Of a stretch of DNA of 8,491 bases, positions 1 through 7,425 are shown piece after piece; within the stretch, counting starts at the first letter, position 1, and each line of letters opens with the position of its first letter. Source of the DNA: Verrucomicrobiales bacterium (GTDB taxonomy: Bacteria; Verrucomicrobiota; Verrucomicrobiia; Verrucomicrobiales; SKLO01); NCBI GenBank assembly GCA_007123195.1, contig SKLO01000321.1, positions 1-8,491 of the forward strand. Reading direction: 5' to 3'. The position numbers and the translations under genes are program-made. Below the pieces are notes generated by a model. The model saw only the letters and a program-made list of their open reading frames with translations. It was not told the origin of the DNA and did not search any database.

Positions 1-6
1 ACCCCA

Positions 7-38
7 CCGCCACCCGGTTCGCCGGGTGGCGGTTTTTT
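7..38 (+). terminator. Intrinsic terminator with UUCG tetraloop
   Basis: Bases 7-17 (CCGCCACCCGG) pair perfectly with 22-32 (CCGGGTGGCGG) around a TTCG loop at 18-21, and six T residues follow at 33-38; A6-T33 can extend the stem. This is a canonical Rho-independent terminator read on the plus strand. The gene it serves must end left of the window. There is no matching T-run on the minus strand, so it is probably unidirectional. It also rules out a start for the following peptidase upstream of about base 40. Confidence 0.93.
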
Positions 39-133
39 GCGTCCGTCAGGGTCACGCGGCCGCGGCCCTGTTCCGCCCCGCCCGCAGGTCCCGCCCACGG
101 GATGGCAGCACCGCGGCGCCAACCCGCCCTTGC

Positions 134-160
134 CAGCGCGTCTGGGCGCGCCAAGTTGGC
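134..160 (+). repeat. 27-bp direct repeat, copy 1 (copy 2 at 239-265)
   Basis: Bases 134-153 are identical to 239-258 over 20 bp, and the match runs on to 160/265 with two mismatches (25 of 27). The offset is 105 bp, a multiple of three, so both copies read the same in the peptidase frame: QRVWARQVG here and QRVWARHVG at residues 26-34 of the peptidase. Copy 1 lies in the leader just before the ATG and copy 2 is coding, so this looks like a small local duplication of coding sequence into the leader. The alternative, a 35-residue longer coding region, is less likely because copy 2 sits where the family expects it. Confidence 0.7.
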
Positions 161-162
161 GC
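148..162 (+). promoter_or_regulatory. 15-bp dyad next to the peptidase start codon
   Basis: GCGCCAA at 148-154 is the exact reverse complement of TTGGCGC at 156-162, centred on G155, and ends one base before the ATG at 164. A protein dimer could bind it as an operator. As RNA it could fold into a short hairpin where a ribosome would bind. I see no convincing -35/-10 pair or Shine-Dalgarno sequence in 41-163. Short dyads are common at this GC content, so the functional reading is only a possibility. Confidence 0.35.
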
Positions 163-163
163 C

Positions 164-1249
164 ATGACCAAGACCGACCGCGCCTTTCTTCACGAGCTGC
201 TTTCCACTCCCAGCCCCACCGGCTTCGAGATGCCGGGACAGCGCGTCTGGGCGCGCCACGTCGGCAAGGTGGCGGACTCGGTCGACTGCGACGCCTACGG
301 CAACGCCTGGGCGGTGCTCAACGGCAGCGGCGAGGGAGGCGGTCGCCGGGTCATGATCGCCGCCCACGCCGACGAGATCGGCTACATGATCAAGCACGTC
401 ACCGACAAGGGCTTCCTTCACCTCGACCGCATTGGCGGGTCCGACAGCGCCACGGCGCGCGGCCGGCGGATCGACCTGCTCGGCGACAAGGGCGTGGTGC
501 GCGGCATCATCGGCAACACCGCCATCCATCTGCGGGAGAACCGCGACGACGAAAAGGCGCCGAAAATCCATGAATTGTATGTCGATGTGGGCGCCTCCAA
601 CGCCAAGGAGGTGGCCGAGCTGGGGCTGCGGCCGGGTCATGCCGCGGTCTACACCGACACGGTCGAGGATCTCGGCGACCACCGCGTGTGCGGGCGCGCC
701 CTGGACAACCGGATCGGCGGCTTCATCCTGGCGCTGGTGATGGCCAAGCTGGCCGGCGGGCGCAAGCGCTGCCCGGCCACCATGATCGCGCTCAACACCG
801 TGCAGGAGGAGATCGGCGGACACGGCGCGAAGATGGCCACCCACCGGCTGCAACCCGATGTGGCCATCTGCATCGACGTCACCCACGCCACCGACACGCC
901 CGGCATTGAGCACGCCAAACACGGCAAGGTGGAACTGGGCGCCGGGCCGTCGGTGACCCACGGCACATCGAGCCATCCGCTGGTGGTCGAGCGCATCGTC
1001 AAGGTGGCGGCGAAAAGGAAGATCCCGCTGCAGCATGAGAGCAGCAGCCGCTTCTCCGGCACCGACACCGACGAGATCTTCAAGGTGCGGCACGGGGTTC
1101 CCAGCGGGCTGGTGTCGCTGCCCCTGCGTTACATGCATTCGGTGGTCGAGACCGCCGATCTGCGCGACCTCGAGCACATGGTCGATTTGCTGGCCGGGTT
1201 CGTGCAGTCGATCACCGACCATGAGGAATTCCGCCAGCGGCTGGATTGA
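164..1249 (+). CDS. M42 family metallopeptidase (aminopeptidase / endoglucanase M-like)
   Basis: This is a 361-residue cytoplasmic zinc or cobalt aminopeptidase of the M42 (TET/FrvX) family, whose members cut N-terminal residues from peptides and usually assemble as tetrahedral dodecamers. The expected motifs occur in order: AHADEIG at 67-73 (ligand H68, D70), RALDNRIGG at 178-186 (D181), QEEIGGHG at 214-221 (general base E215, ligand E216), IDVTHATDTPG at 237-247 (D238) and RYMHSVVE at 322-329 (H325). All five metal ligands and the catalytic glutamate are present, so it should be active. The length is normal for the family and no signal peptide is visible. I chose the ATG at 164 because the family starts just before a LL-x-TPSPTG segment; an open frame reaching back to 26 would run through the terminator. 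There is no clear ribosome binding site. The gene stands alone and converges on the ATP synthase operon. Substrate preference cannot be read from the sequence. Confidence 0.93.
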   Translation: MTKTDRAFLHELLSTPSPTGFEMPGQRVWARHVGKVADSVDCDAYGNAWAVLNGSGEGGGRRVMIAAHADEIGYMIKHVTDKGFLHLDRIGGSDSATARGRRIDLLGDKGVVRGIIGNTAIHLRENRDDEKAPKIHELYVDVGASNAKEVAELGLRPGHAAVYTDTVEDLGDHRVCGRALDNRIGGFILALVMAKLAGGRKRCPATMIALNTVQEEIGGHGAKMATHRLQPDVAICIDVTHATDTPGIEHAKHGKVELGAGPSVTHGTSSHPLVVERIVKVAAKRKIPLQHESSSRFSGTDTDEIFKVRHGVPSGLVSLPLRYMHSVVETADLRDLEHMVDLLAGFVQSITDHEEFRQRLD

Positions 1250-1326
1250 GTGGCAGGCGGTGGATTCGCAAGCGATGCTGTGGCGATTGACGTGATGCGC
1301 AAGAGGTGGTGCCGGGACCACGCGGC

Positions 1327-1455
1327 GGTTTCATTCGCTGGGAGCGAAAGAGACCGTGAAGGAAGAAGACACAGGGAACGAGCGGCGCGCACCCCGGTCG
1401 AATTGAAGACAATTCAACCTACGGTCGCTGCGCCCGAGAGGACCGGGGTGAGGCG
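1327..1455 (+). repeat. Three-hairpin dispersed repeat, copy A
   Basis: This copy is roughly 85% identical (hand alignment) to 1606-1732. It holds three inverted repeats in a row. Hairpin 1 pairs GGTTTCATTCGCT (1327-1339) with AGCGAAAGAGACC (1343-1355), 11 of 13 positions complementary. Hairpin 2 pairs GGTCGAATTG (1396-1405) with CAATTCAACC (1410-1419) around a four-base loop. Hairpin 3 pairs CGGTCG (1422-1427) with CGCCCG (1431-1436) with one mismatch. In hairpin 2 the one imperfect pair is C/A on the plus strand but a G-U wobble on the minus strand, so an RNA read from the atp side would fold better. The family name is unknown to me; it behaves like REP-type intergenic elements. Confidence 0.8.
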
Positions 1456-1464
1456 GTGCGTCAG

Positions 1465-1516
1465 GGGGCGGCGGCGTGGTTCGTTGAAGCGGGGCGGCGG
1501 CGTGGTTCGTTGAAGC
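1465..1516. repeat. Perfect 26-bp tandem duplication
   Basis: Bases 1465-1490 and 1491-1516 are identical over 26 bp. The unit begins GGGGCGGCGGCGTGG and ends TTCGTTGAAGC. It lies directly after repeat copy A and is absent from copy B. Perfect identity suggests a recent slippage event, possibly variable in number between strains. Confidence 0.93.
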
Positions 1517-1535
1517 TGTCCATCGGCGGCAGCCT

Positions 1536-1562
1536 CGTAGGTTGAATTGGCGCAATTCGACC
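1536..1562 (-). repeat. Inverted copy of the repeat's central hairpin (copy C)
   Basis: The reverse complement of these 27 bases matches hairpin 2 of copies A (1396-1423) and B (1675-1701) at every position outside the loop. The arms are GGTTGAATTG (1540-1549, sharing its last G with the loop edge) and CAATTCGACC (1553-1562); the loop is GCG-like where A has AAGA and B has GGT. Only the core is present: hairpins 1 and 3 are missing, so this is either a decayed copy or a unit that moves on its own. Confidence 0.78.
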
Positions 1563-1605
1563 TCCTGTGCGTGCTGCGCGCGGGCGCGGGCCGGGTTCAC
1601 GATCA

Positions 1606-1732
1606 GGTTTCATTCGCAGCGGGCGAAAGAAACCGTGAAGGAAGCAGGCGAAGGGAACGAGCGACCCGCACCCCGGTCGAATTGGGTCAATTCAACCTAC
1701 GGGCGTTGCGCCCGCGAGGTCTCGGTGAGGCG
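1606..1732 (+). repeat. Three-hairpin dispersed repeat, copy B
   Basis: This copy has the same orientation as copy A and starts 279 bp after it, and its stems are cleaner. Hairpin 1 pairs GGTTTCATTCGC (1606-1617) with GCGAAAGAAACC (1623-1634), 11 of 12. Hairpin 2 pairs GGTCGAATTG (1675-1684) with CAATTCAACC (1688-1697) around GGT. Hairpin 3 pairs CGGGCG (1700-1705) with CGCCCG (1709-1714) perfectly around TTG. Differences from copy A cluster in loops and linkers, as expected if folding matters. It is the last recognisable structure before atpC, 91 bp from its stop codon. Confidence 0.8.
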
Positions 1733-1823
1733 ATCGGTGTCGGCTGCGTGGCTGCTGGTCGGCGCCGTGAGGGGCAGGTGGCGTTGTTCACCGAAACCCT
1801 CCCGAATTCACCTGATCGAGCGT

Positions 1824-2240
1824 TCACACGCTGCGGCGCCGGCGCTTGACCTTGAGCTGGGCGAGCGACTTGGCGATCGAGGCCTGCAAGGCGGCGACCT
1901 CCTCGGGGGTGTGGTCGGCCCCCTTGTCCTCAAGCGCTTTCTGCGCGCTCTGCAGGGCTTTCTCGACCATGTCCTCCTGAATGCCTTCCTCCTCGATGGC
2001 GAGGTCGGCCAGCACGTTGACCTCGTGCTGGGTAATCTCGACGAAACCCTCGCCCACCGCCAGATGCACCTCCTTGCCGCTCTTGCGGAAGACCAGTTCA
2101 CCGGGCTGCAGGTTGGTCACCAGCGGCACGTGGCTTTCCAGCACGCCCAGTTCCCCGTCAAAGCCCGGCAGCACGACGGAGTCGACCTGGTCGGCAAAAG
2201 CCACGGTTTCGGGGGTGACGATGGAAAGTTTCAGCGACAT
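1824..2240 (-). CDS. atpC: ATP synthase F1 subunit epsilon
   Basis: This encodes 138 residues, the usual length for bacterial epsilon, which sits on the central stalk with gamma, links it to the c-ring and can inhibit ATP hydrolysis. The N-terminal beta-sandwich covers about residues 1-85, with the family pattern IVTPE (7-11), DSVVLPGFDGELGVLESH and VGEGFVEI. The rest is the C-terminal helical hairpin. The protein ends in a strongly basic tail, KVKRRRRSV, which could touch the acidic C-terminal region of beta or alpha when the helices extend; that is inference. It starts at the ATG at 2240, 55 bp after atpD, without an evident Shine-Dalgarno sequence. It is the last gene of the operon, and no T-run terminator follows its stop. 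Confidence 0.95.
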   Translation of the reverse strand: MSLKLSIVTPETVAFADQVDSVVLPGFDGELGVLESHVPLVTNLQPGELVFRKSGKEVHLAVGEGFVEITQHEVNVLADLAIEEEGIQEDMVEKALQSAQKALEDKGADHTPEEVAALQASIAKSLAQLKVKRRRRSV

Positions 2241-2295
2241 GACAGGATTGCGTGAACGGGAACGAAGGTCAGGGACGGGGCGGGCGGGATCAAGA

Positions 2296-3705
<1,410 letters not shown>

Positions 3706-3764
3706 GAATGGTGAACGTGGACGAGATTGGTCGGTCGGGTGGATGAAATGGAATGGCGTCAGGA

Positions 3765-4670
3765 TCAGCTGATCGCCATCTGGGCGGTGGCGATCTCCAG
3801 CAGCTCGCTGGTGATGGCGGCCTGGCGGGCCTTGTTGTATTCGAGGGTGAGATCCTTGATCAACTGTTTGGCGTTGTCGGTGGCGTTCTTCATCGCCACC
3901 ATGCGGGAACTGTGTTCCGAGGCGCGCGCCTCGAGCACCATCTGGTAGAAGGTGTAGTTGATGTATTGCGGCAGCAGCGCGACCAGCACCGAGGCGGGAT
4001 CGGGCTCGTAGAGGTAGCTGTAGTCGCCGCCGGTGACGAACTTGTCGGCTGCGTCGACGGGGGCCGGCCTGGTGGCGGCCATGTCGAAGTCCTTGGGCTT
4101 GCCGAGCGCCAGCGGACTGATCGGCAGCAGGGTCTCGACCACCGGCACCTGGGTTAGGGTGGAGACGAAGTTGGTGAAGGCCACGCGCACGCGGTCGACC
4201 TGCCCCTCGAGATACTGGTCGGTGACGAACCTGGCGACCGCCTTGGCGTCGGAGAACTGCACCGGGTCCTTGATCTGGAAGTCGGCCTGCAGGTCCTTCT
4301 TGAGCCTGGCAAGGGTGGTGCGCAACTTGGTGCCGACGGTGACGAAGCGGGTTTCGGGGCCGGCCTCGCTGAGGGTCTTGCGCAGCAGGTTGGTGTTGAG
4401 GCCGCCGCAGAGGCCCTTGTCGGTGTTGACCACCAACAGCAGCTCGCGTTCGCCCTCGCGCTGCTCGAGCAGCGGGTGCTCGAGGTCCTCGGCCCGCGTC
4501 TTGAGCTTGTTGAGCACCTTGTTGAGGGCCTCGGCATAGGGCCGGCCGCTCACCGCCTGGTCCTGGGCACGCTTCATCTTCGAAGCGGCCACCAACTGCA
4601 TGGCTTTGGTGATCTGGGCGGTGTTTTTGACCGACTTGATGCGTCGGCGCAGGTCACGCAGGTTGGCCAT
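3765..4670 (-). CDS. atpG: ATP synthase F1 subunit gamma
   Basis: This encodes 301 residues, the rotating central shaft. The long N-terminal helix opens with MANLRDLRRRIKSVKNTAQI and the diagnostic ITKAMQLVAASKM. The Rossmann-like middle domain includes LLLVVNTDKGLCGGLN. The C-terminal helix carries the conserved ASEHSSRMVAMKNATDNA and ends ELLEIATAQMAIS. Both shaft helices are intact and the length is close to the bacterial norm. I see neither the cyanobacterial/chloroplast redox insertion nor its cysteines. The start is the ATG at 4670, 62 bp after atpA. It lies between alpha and beta as in most bacteria. Confidence 0.97.
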   Translation of the reverse strand: MANLRDLRRRIKSVKNTAQITKAMQLVAASKMKRAQDQAVSGRPYAEALNKVLNKLKTRAEDLEHPLLEQREGERELLLVVNTDKGLCGGLNTNLLRKTLSEAGPETRFVTVGTKLRTTLARLKKDLQADFQIKDPVQFSDAKAVARFVTDQYLEGQVDRVRVAFTNFVSTLTQVPVVETLLPISPLALGKPKDFDMAATRPAPVDAADKFVTGGDYSYLYEPDPASVLVALLPQYINYTFYQMVLEARASEHSSRMVAMKNATDNAKQLIKDLTLEYNKARQAAITSELLEIATAQMAIS

Positions 4671-4732
4671 GGCGAATTGTCAGGAATCAGGGATTGAGGT
4701 GCGAATGGCGGCGACGGGCCGGGCGGACTGGA

Positions 4733-6268
4733 TCACTTCTTCCAGGTTCCCTTGTAGTCCTCGATCGCGGTCTTGAGGTCTTTCTCCAACTCGTCGGACA
4801 GCGCCTTCTCGTTGGCGATTCTGGACAGCAGTTCCGATTTGCGGGTGTTGAGGAACTCCTCAAGGCCGTTCTGGAACTCCTTGACCCGGTCGACCGGCAC
4901 GTCGTCGAAGTGACCGTTCTGCATGGCCCACAGCAGGGCGCCCATGATCTCCAGGCTCTTGGGGTTGTACTGGTCCTGCTTGAACAGCTCGACCACGCGC
5001 TGGCCGCGCTCAATGAGCTTGCGGGTCTTCTCGTCGAGGTCGGAACCGAACTGGGCGAATGCCTGCATCTCGCGGAACTGGGCGAGGTCGAGCTTGACGG
5101 TGCCGGACAGTTTCTTGATCAGCTTGGTCTGGGCGGCGGAACCCACGCGGGACACGGACAGGCCCACCGAGATGGCGGGACGGATGCCCTGGTAGAACAG
5201 GTCGGTCTCGAGGAAGATCTGGCCATCGGTGATGGAGATGACGTTGGTCGGAATGTAGGCGGACACGTCCCCGGCCTGGGTCTCGATGATCGGCAGCGCG
5301 GTGAGCGACCCGCCGCCCTCGGCGTCGCTGAGGCGCGCGGCGCGCTCGAGCAACCGGCTGTGCAGGTAGAACACGTCGCCGGGATAGGCCTCGCGGCCGG
5401 ACGGGCGGCGCAGCACCAGCGACACCTGGCGGTAGGCCACGGCGTGCTTGGAGAGGTCATCGAACACGATCAGGGCGTCCATGCCCTGGTCCATGAACCA
5501 CTCGCCGATGGCGCAGCCGGCGTAGGGGGCGAGGTATTGGTTGGAAGCGCTGTCGGAGGCGGAGGCGACCACCACCACGGTATGCTCCATGGCGCCGGCC
5601 TCTTCCAGCACCTTGACGGTGCGGGCGATGTTCGACTGCTTCTGGCCGATGGCGACGTAGATGCAGACCAGCGGCTTGTGACCCTTGAGTTCGCCGGACT
5701 CGGCGGCCTTGTTCTGTTTGGCCTGGGAGATGATGGTGTCGACGGCGACGGTGGTCTTGCCGGTGGCGCGGTCGCCGATGATCAATTCGCGCTGGCCGCG
5801 GCCGATGGGAATCATGGCGTCGATGGCCATGATGCCGGTCTGCACGGGCACGCTGACTGACTTGCGCTTGATGATGCCGGGGGCGATTTTCTCAACCGGG
5901 TAGCTGGTGCTGGCGCGCAGGTCGCCCTTGCCGTCGAGCGGCTGGCCAAGGGTGTTGACGATGCGGCCGAGCAGTTCCTTGCCCACCGGCACCGACAGCA
6001 GGCGGCCGGTGGTCTTGACCTCGGTGCCCTCGGAGATGTTTTCGGCGTTGCCGAGCACGACGCAGCCGACCTCGGTTTCCTCAAGGTTGAGCGCCAGGCC
6101 GTAAACCCCGCCCGGAAACTCGATCATTTCGTTGAGCATGACGTCGCTGAGGCCCTCGATCTTGGCGACGCCGTCACCAATCTCGCGGACGACGCCGACG
6201 TTCGACTTGGTGACGGAAGACTTGAGGCCGGCGATTTCGGCTTCGATTTCCTGCAGGATGGTACTCAT
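4733..6268 (-). CDS. atpA: ATP synthase F1 subunit alpha
   Basis: The 511-residue non-catalytic subunit alternates with beta in the F1 hexamer and supplies the arginine finger. Features are the N-terminal helix that binds delta (1-20), the P-loop GDRATGKT at 165-172, GQKQSNIARTV (208-218), ALPIIETQAGDVSAYIPTN (324-342) and the arginine finger R374 in SVSRVGSAAQ (371-380). The P-loop has alanine at 168 where E. coli and most relatives have glutamine; the lysine and threonine are kept, so nucleotide binding should persist. Length and ends are normal. The start is the ATG at 6268, 91 bp after atpH. No Shine-Dalgarno is obvious in the leader. Confidence 0.98.
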   Translation of the reverse strand: MSTILQEIEAEIAGLKSSVTKSNVGVVREIGDGVAKIEGLSDVMLNEMIEFPGGVYGLALNLEETEVGCVVLGNAENISEGTEVKTTGRLLSVPVGKELLGRIVNTLGQPLDGKGDLRASTSYPVEKIAPGIIKRKSVSVPVQTGIMAIDAMIPIGRGQRELIIGDRATGKTTVAVDTIISQAKQNKAAESGELKGHKPLVCIYVAIGQKQSNIARTVKVLEEAGAMEHTVVVVASASDSASNQYLAPYAGCAIGEWFMDQGMDALIVFDDLSKHAVAYRQVSLVLRRPSGREAYPGDVFYLHSRLLERAARLSDAEGGGSLTALPIIETQAGDVSAYIPTNVISITDGQIFLETDLFYQGIRPAISVGLSVSRVGSAAQTKLIKKLSGTVKLDLAQFREMQAFAQFGSDLDEKTRKLIERGQRVVELFKQDQYNPKSLEIMGALLWAMQNGHFDDVPVDRVKEFQNGLEEFLNTRKSELLSRIANEKALSDELEKDLKTAIEDYKGTWKK

Positions 6269-6359
6269 GAGCGGTGGTTCGGAATGTGGATGAAAGCGAT
6301 GGTTGGCGACCGGGTGGTGGCGTGGCGTTGACGGCCGGTCCGGGTGCCGGATGGCGGAA

Positions 6360-6752
6360 TCAGAACGAGTTTTGGAGTTGCTGCAGGCGGGCGCGCACGC
6401 TGCCGTCCCAGACGTTGCTGCCGACGCGGATGCGCATGCCGCCGATCAGGTCGGGATTGACGCGCACGGAGGTGTTGAGGTCGCTGCCATAGCGGTCGCG
6501 CAGGTCGTTCTCCAGGTTGGCGGCCAGCACGGGATAGAACTCGGTGGCGGTCTCGATGACGGCCACGCGCTTGTCGACCTCGAGCCGCACCAGGTGGGCG
6601 AAAGCCCCGAGGACGGCGAGATAGCCGCGCGGTTTTTCCTGCTTGAGGCGATTGACCACCAGGCGAACGCGGCCCTCGTCAAGACGGCCGTCCGGCAGGC
6701 AGGCGCGGATCAGCTGTCTGGCGATGCGTTTGGATTCCTTGCTGCCTTTCAT
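6360..6752 (-). CDS. atpH: ATP synthase F1 subunit delta, short form
   Basis: This encodes 130 residues, against about 175-180 in E. coli and most bacteria. Delta (the mitochondrial OSCP equivalent) caps the alpha N-termini and holds the b-subunit stalk. Identification rests on the C-terminal signature IGGMRIRVGSNVWDGSVRAR (103-122), on helical sequence such as PRGYLAVLGAFAHLVRLEVD, and on its place between b and alpha. About 45 residues are missing from the N-terminal helical bundle. This is not a sequencing break: only 39 bp separate it from the end of atpF, too little for the missing part, and the frame is clean from the ATG at 6752. I recall similar short deltas in Verrucomicrobiota, so it is probably a lineage trait. 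Which helices are lost needs a structure comparison. Confidence 0.93.
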   Translation of the reverse strand: MKGSKESKRIARQLIRACLPDGRLDEGRVRLVVNRLKQEKPRGYLAVLGAFAHLVRLEVDKRVAVIETATEFYPVLAANLENDLRDRYGSDLNTSVRVNPDLIGGMRIRVGSNVWDGSVRARLQQLQNSF

Positions 6753-6791
6753 GGTGCGGCGGGGGCGGTGGCGGTGGCGCTACGGACGCGC

Positions 6792-7289
6792 TCAGGCGAC
6801 GACTTCGGAGATGGTTTCCTGGTTGATGCGCTTCTGGTCCTCGTCGGTGAGCACCTTGCCGGTGACCCGGCCGGTGGTGTCGATCACCAGGCGGCCGAAG
6901 TCCCGCTTGAGTTCGGTCAGCAACTGCTGGCGGTCGGCCTCGGCGGCGGCGTGCGCCTTGGCCACGATCTGGCCGGCCTCGTTGACCGCCTCCTGGCGCC
7001 TTTTTTCGGTCAGGGCCTCGGCGGATTGACGGGCTTCAGCCACCAGGCGGTCGCTCTCCTTGTTGGCGGCGGCAATGATCTCGTCGGCCTTCTGATTGGC
7101 TTGCGACAGTTCTTTCTTGACCCGCTCGCGGTCGGCTTCCAGCTCGATGATGCGGCGGCGGCGGGCCTCCAGCATGGCCATGATCGGGCCGAAGGCGTAG
7201 CGGCTGAGCACCGCGTAGACGATCATCACGACGATGATCTGGGCAAAAAACTTGCCCCAGGCGAATCCGAAGGTCTCAAGGACGGTCAT
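6792..7289 (-). CDS. atpF: ATP synthase Fo subunit b
   Basis: This encodes 165 residues of the peripheral stalk. One membrane helix lies at about residues 8-33 (FGFAWGKFFAQIIVVMIVYA and onward), followed by a long charged helix rich in A, E, K, R and Q (about 37-135) that forms the dimeric coiled coil, and a C-terminal part that meets delta. There is one b gene, with no b-prime partner in the visible cluster, so a homodimer is likely. I chose the ATG at 7289: an in-frame ATG at 7373 would add 28 residues rich in P, S, H and Q with no family resemblance, and would run back into the intercistronic hairpin. No clear Shine-Dalgarno. Confidence 0.95.
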   Translation of the reverse strand: MTVLETFGFAWGKFFAQIIVVMIVYAVLSRYAFGPIMAMLEARRRRIIELEADRERVKKELSQANQKADEIIAAANKESDRLVAEARQSAEALTEKRRQEAVNEAGQIVAKAHAAAEADRQQLLTELKRDFGRLVIDTTGRVTGKVLTDEDQKRINQETISEVVA

Positions 7290-7372
7290 GGTGAAAACGA
7301 AAGTTGCGGGCTGCTGGCTGGCGGGAGGATGGGATCGGGAGTCGGTGGCATCAGGCTGGTGGCCCCCGGGCA

Positions 7373-7401
7373 CCGCCCCTGGCCGTGATGGGCCGGGGCG
7401 G
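7373..7401 (-). other. Stem-loop in the atpE-atpF gap
   Basis: CCGCCCC (7373-7379) and GGCC (7381-7384) pair with GGCCGGGGCGG (7391-7401), leaving one bulged T at 7380 and a six-base loop. The 11-pair stem is nearly all G-C and lies in the 136-bp gap after atpE. No T-run follows in the transcript direction, so it is unlikely to stop transcription fully. It may protect the 3' end of an atpE-containing mRNA and so help make more c subunit; that role is inference. Confidence 0.6.
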
Positions 7402-7425
7402 CGCCGCAGGGAACCGGGCCGGGAA

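Larger units (their letters stand above)
1250..1823. other. 574-bp repeat-bearing region between convergent genes
   Basis: This stretch separates the end of the M42 peptidase from the end of atpC. Several open frames cross it on both strands, but they follow the repeats, resemble no family I know and overlap one another, so I call no gene. It holds two long repeat copies (1327-1455 and 1606-1732), an inverted core copy (1536-1562) and a tandem duplication (1465-1516). A minor hairpin, GTGGT(1306-1310)/ACCAC(1317-1321), lies before the first copy. No hairpin followed by a T-run is seen for either strand. Bases 1733-1823, next to atpC, show nothing recognisable. Confidence 0.8.

Noticed and set aside
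26..163. N-terminal extension of the peptidase by 46 codons
   Set aside because: It would begin inside the terminator stem-loop, and the added residues match nothing in M42 proteins.
1327..1732. CRISPR array
   Set aside because: Only two long, diverged copies with unequal structure and no regular short repeats and spacers.
1250..1849. Small open frames in the intergenic region (about 87-100 codons, both strands)
   Set aside because: They follow the repeat copies, overlap each other and resemble no family; similarity between them comes from the DNA repeat.
4694..5860. A 388-codon plus-strand open frame opposite atpA
   Set aside because: Same codon-bias shadow effect; composition is skewed and alpha on the minus strand is unmistakable.
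7290..7373. 28-codon N-terminal extension of subunit b
   Set aside because: The extra residues are unlike any b subunit and the region is better explained as a structured intercistronic gap.
6303..7388. A 361-codon plus-strand open frame opposite atpH and atpF
   Set aside because: It spans two clear genes and their gaps on the other strand and has no family features.
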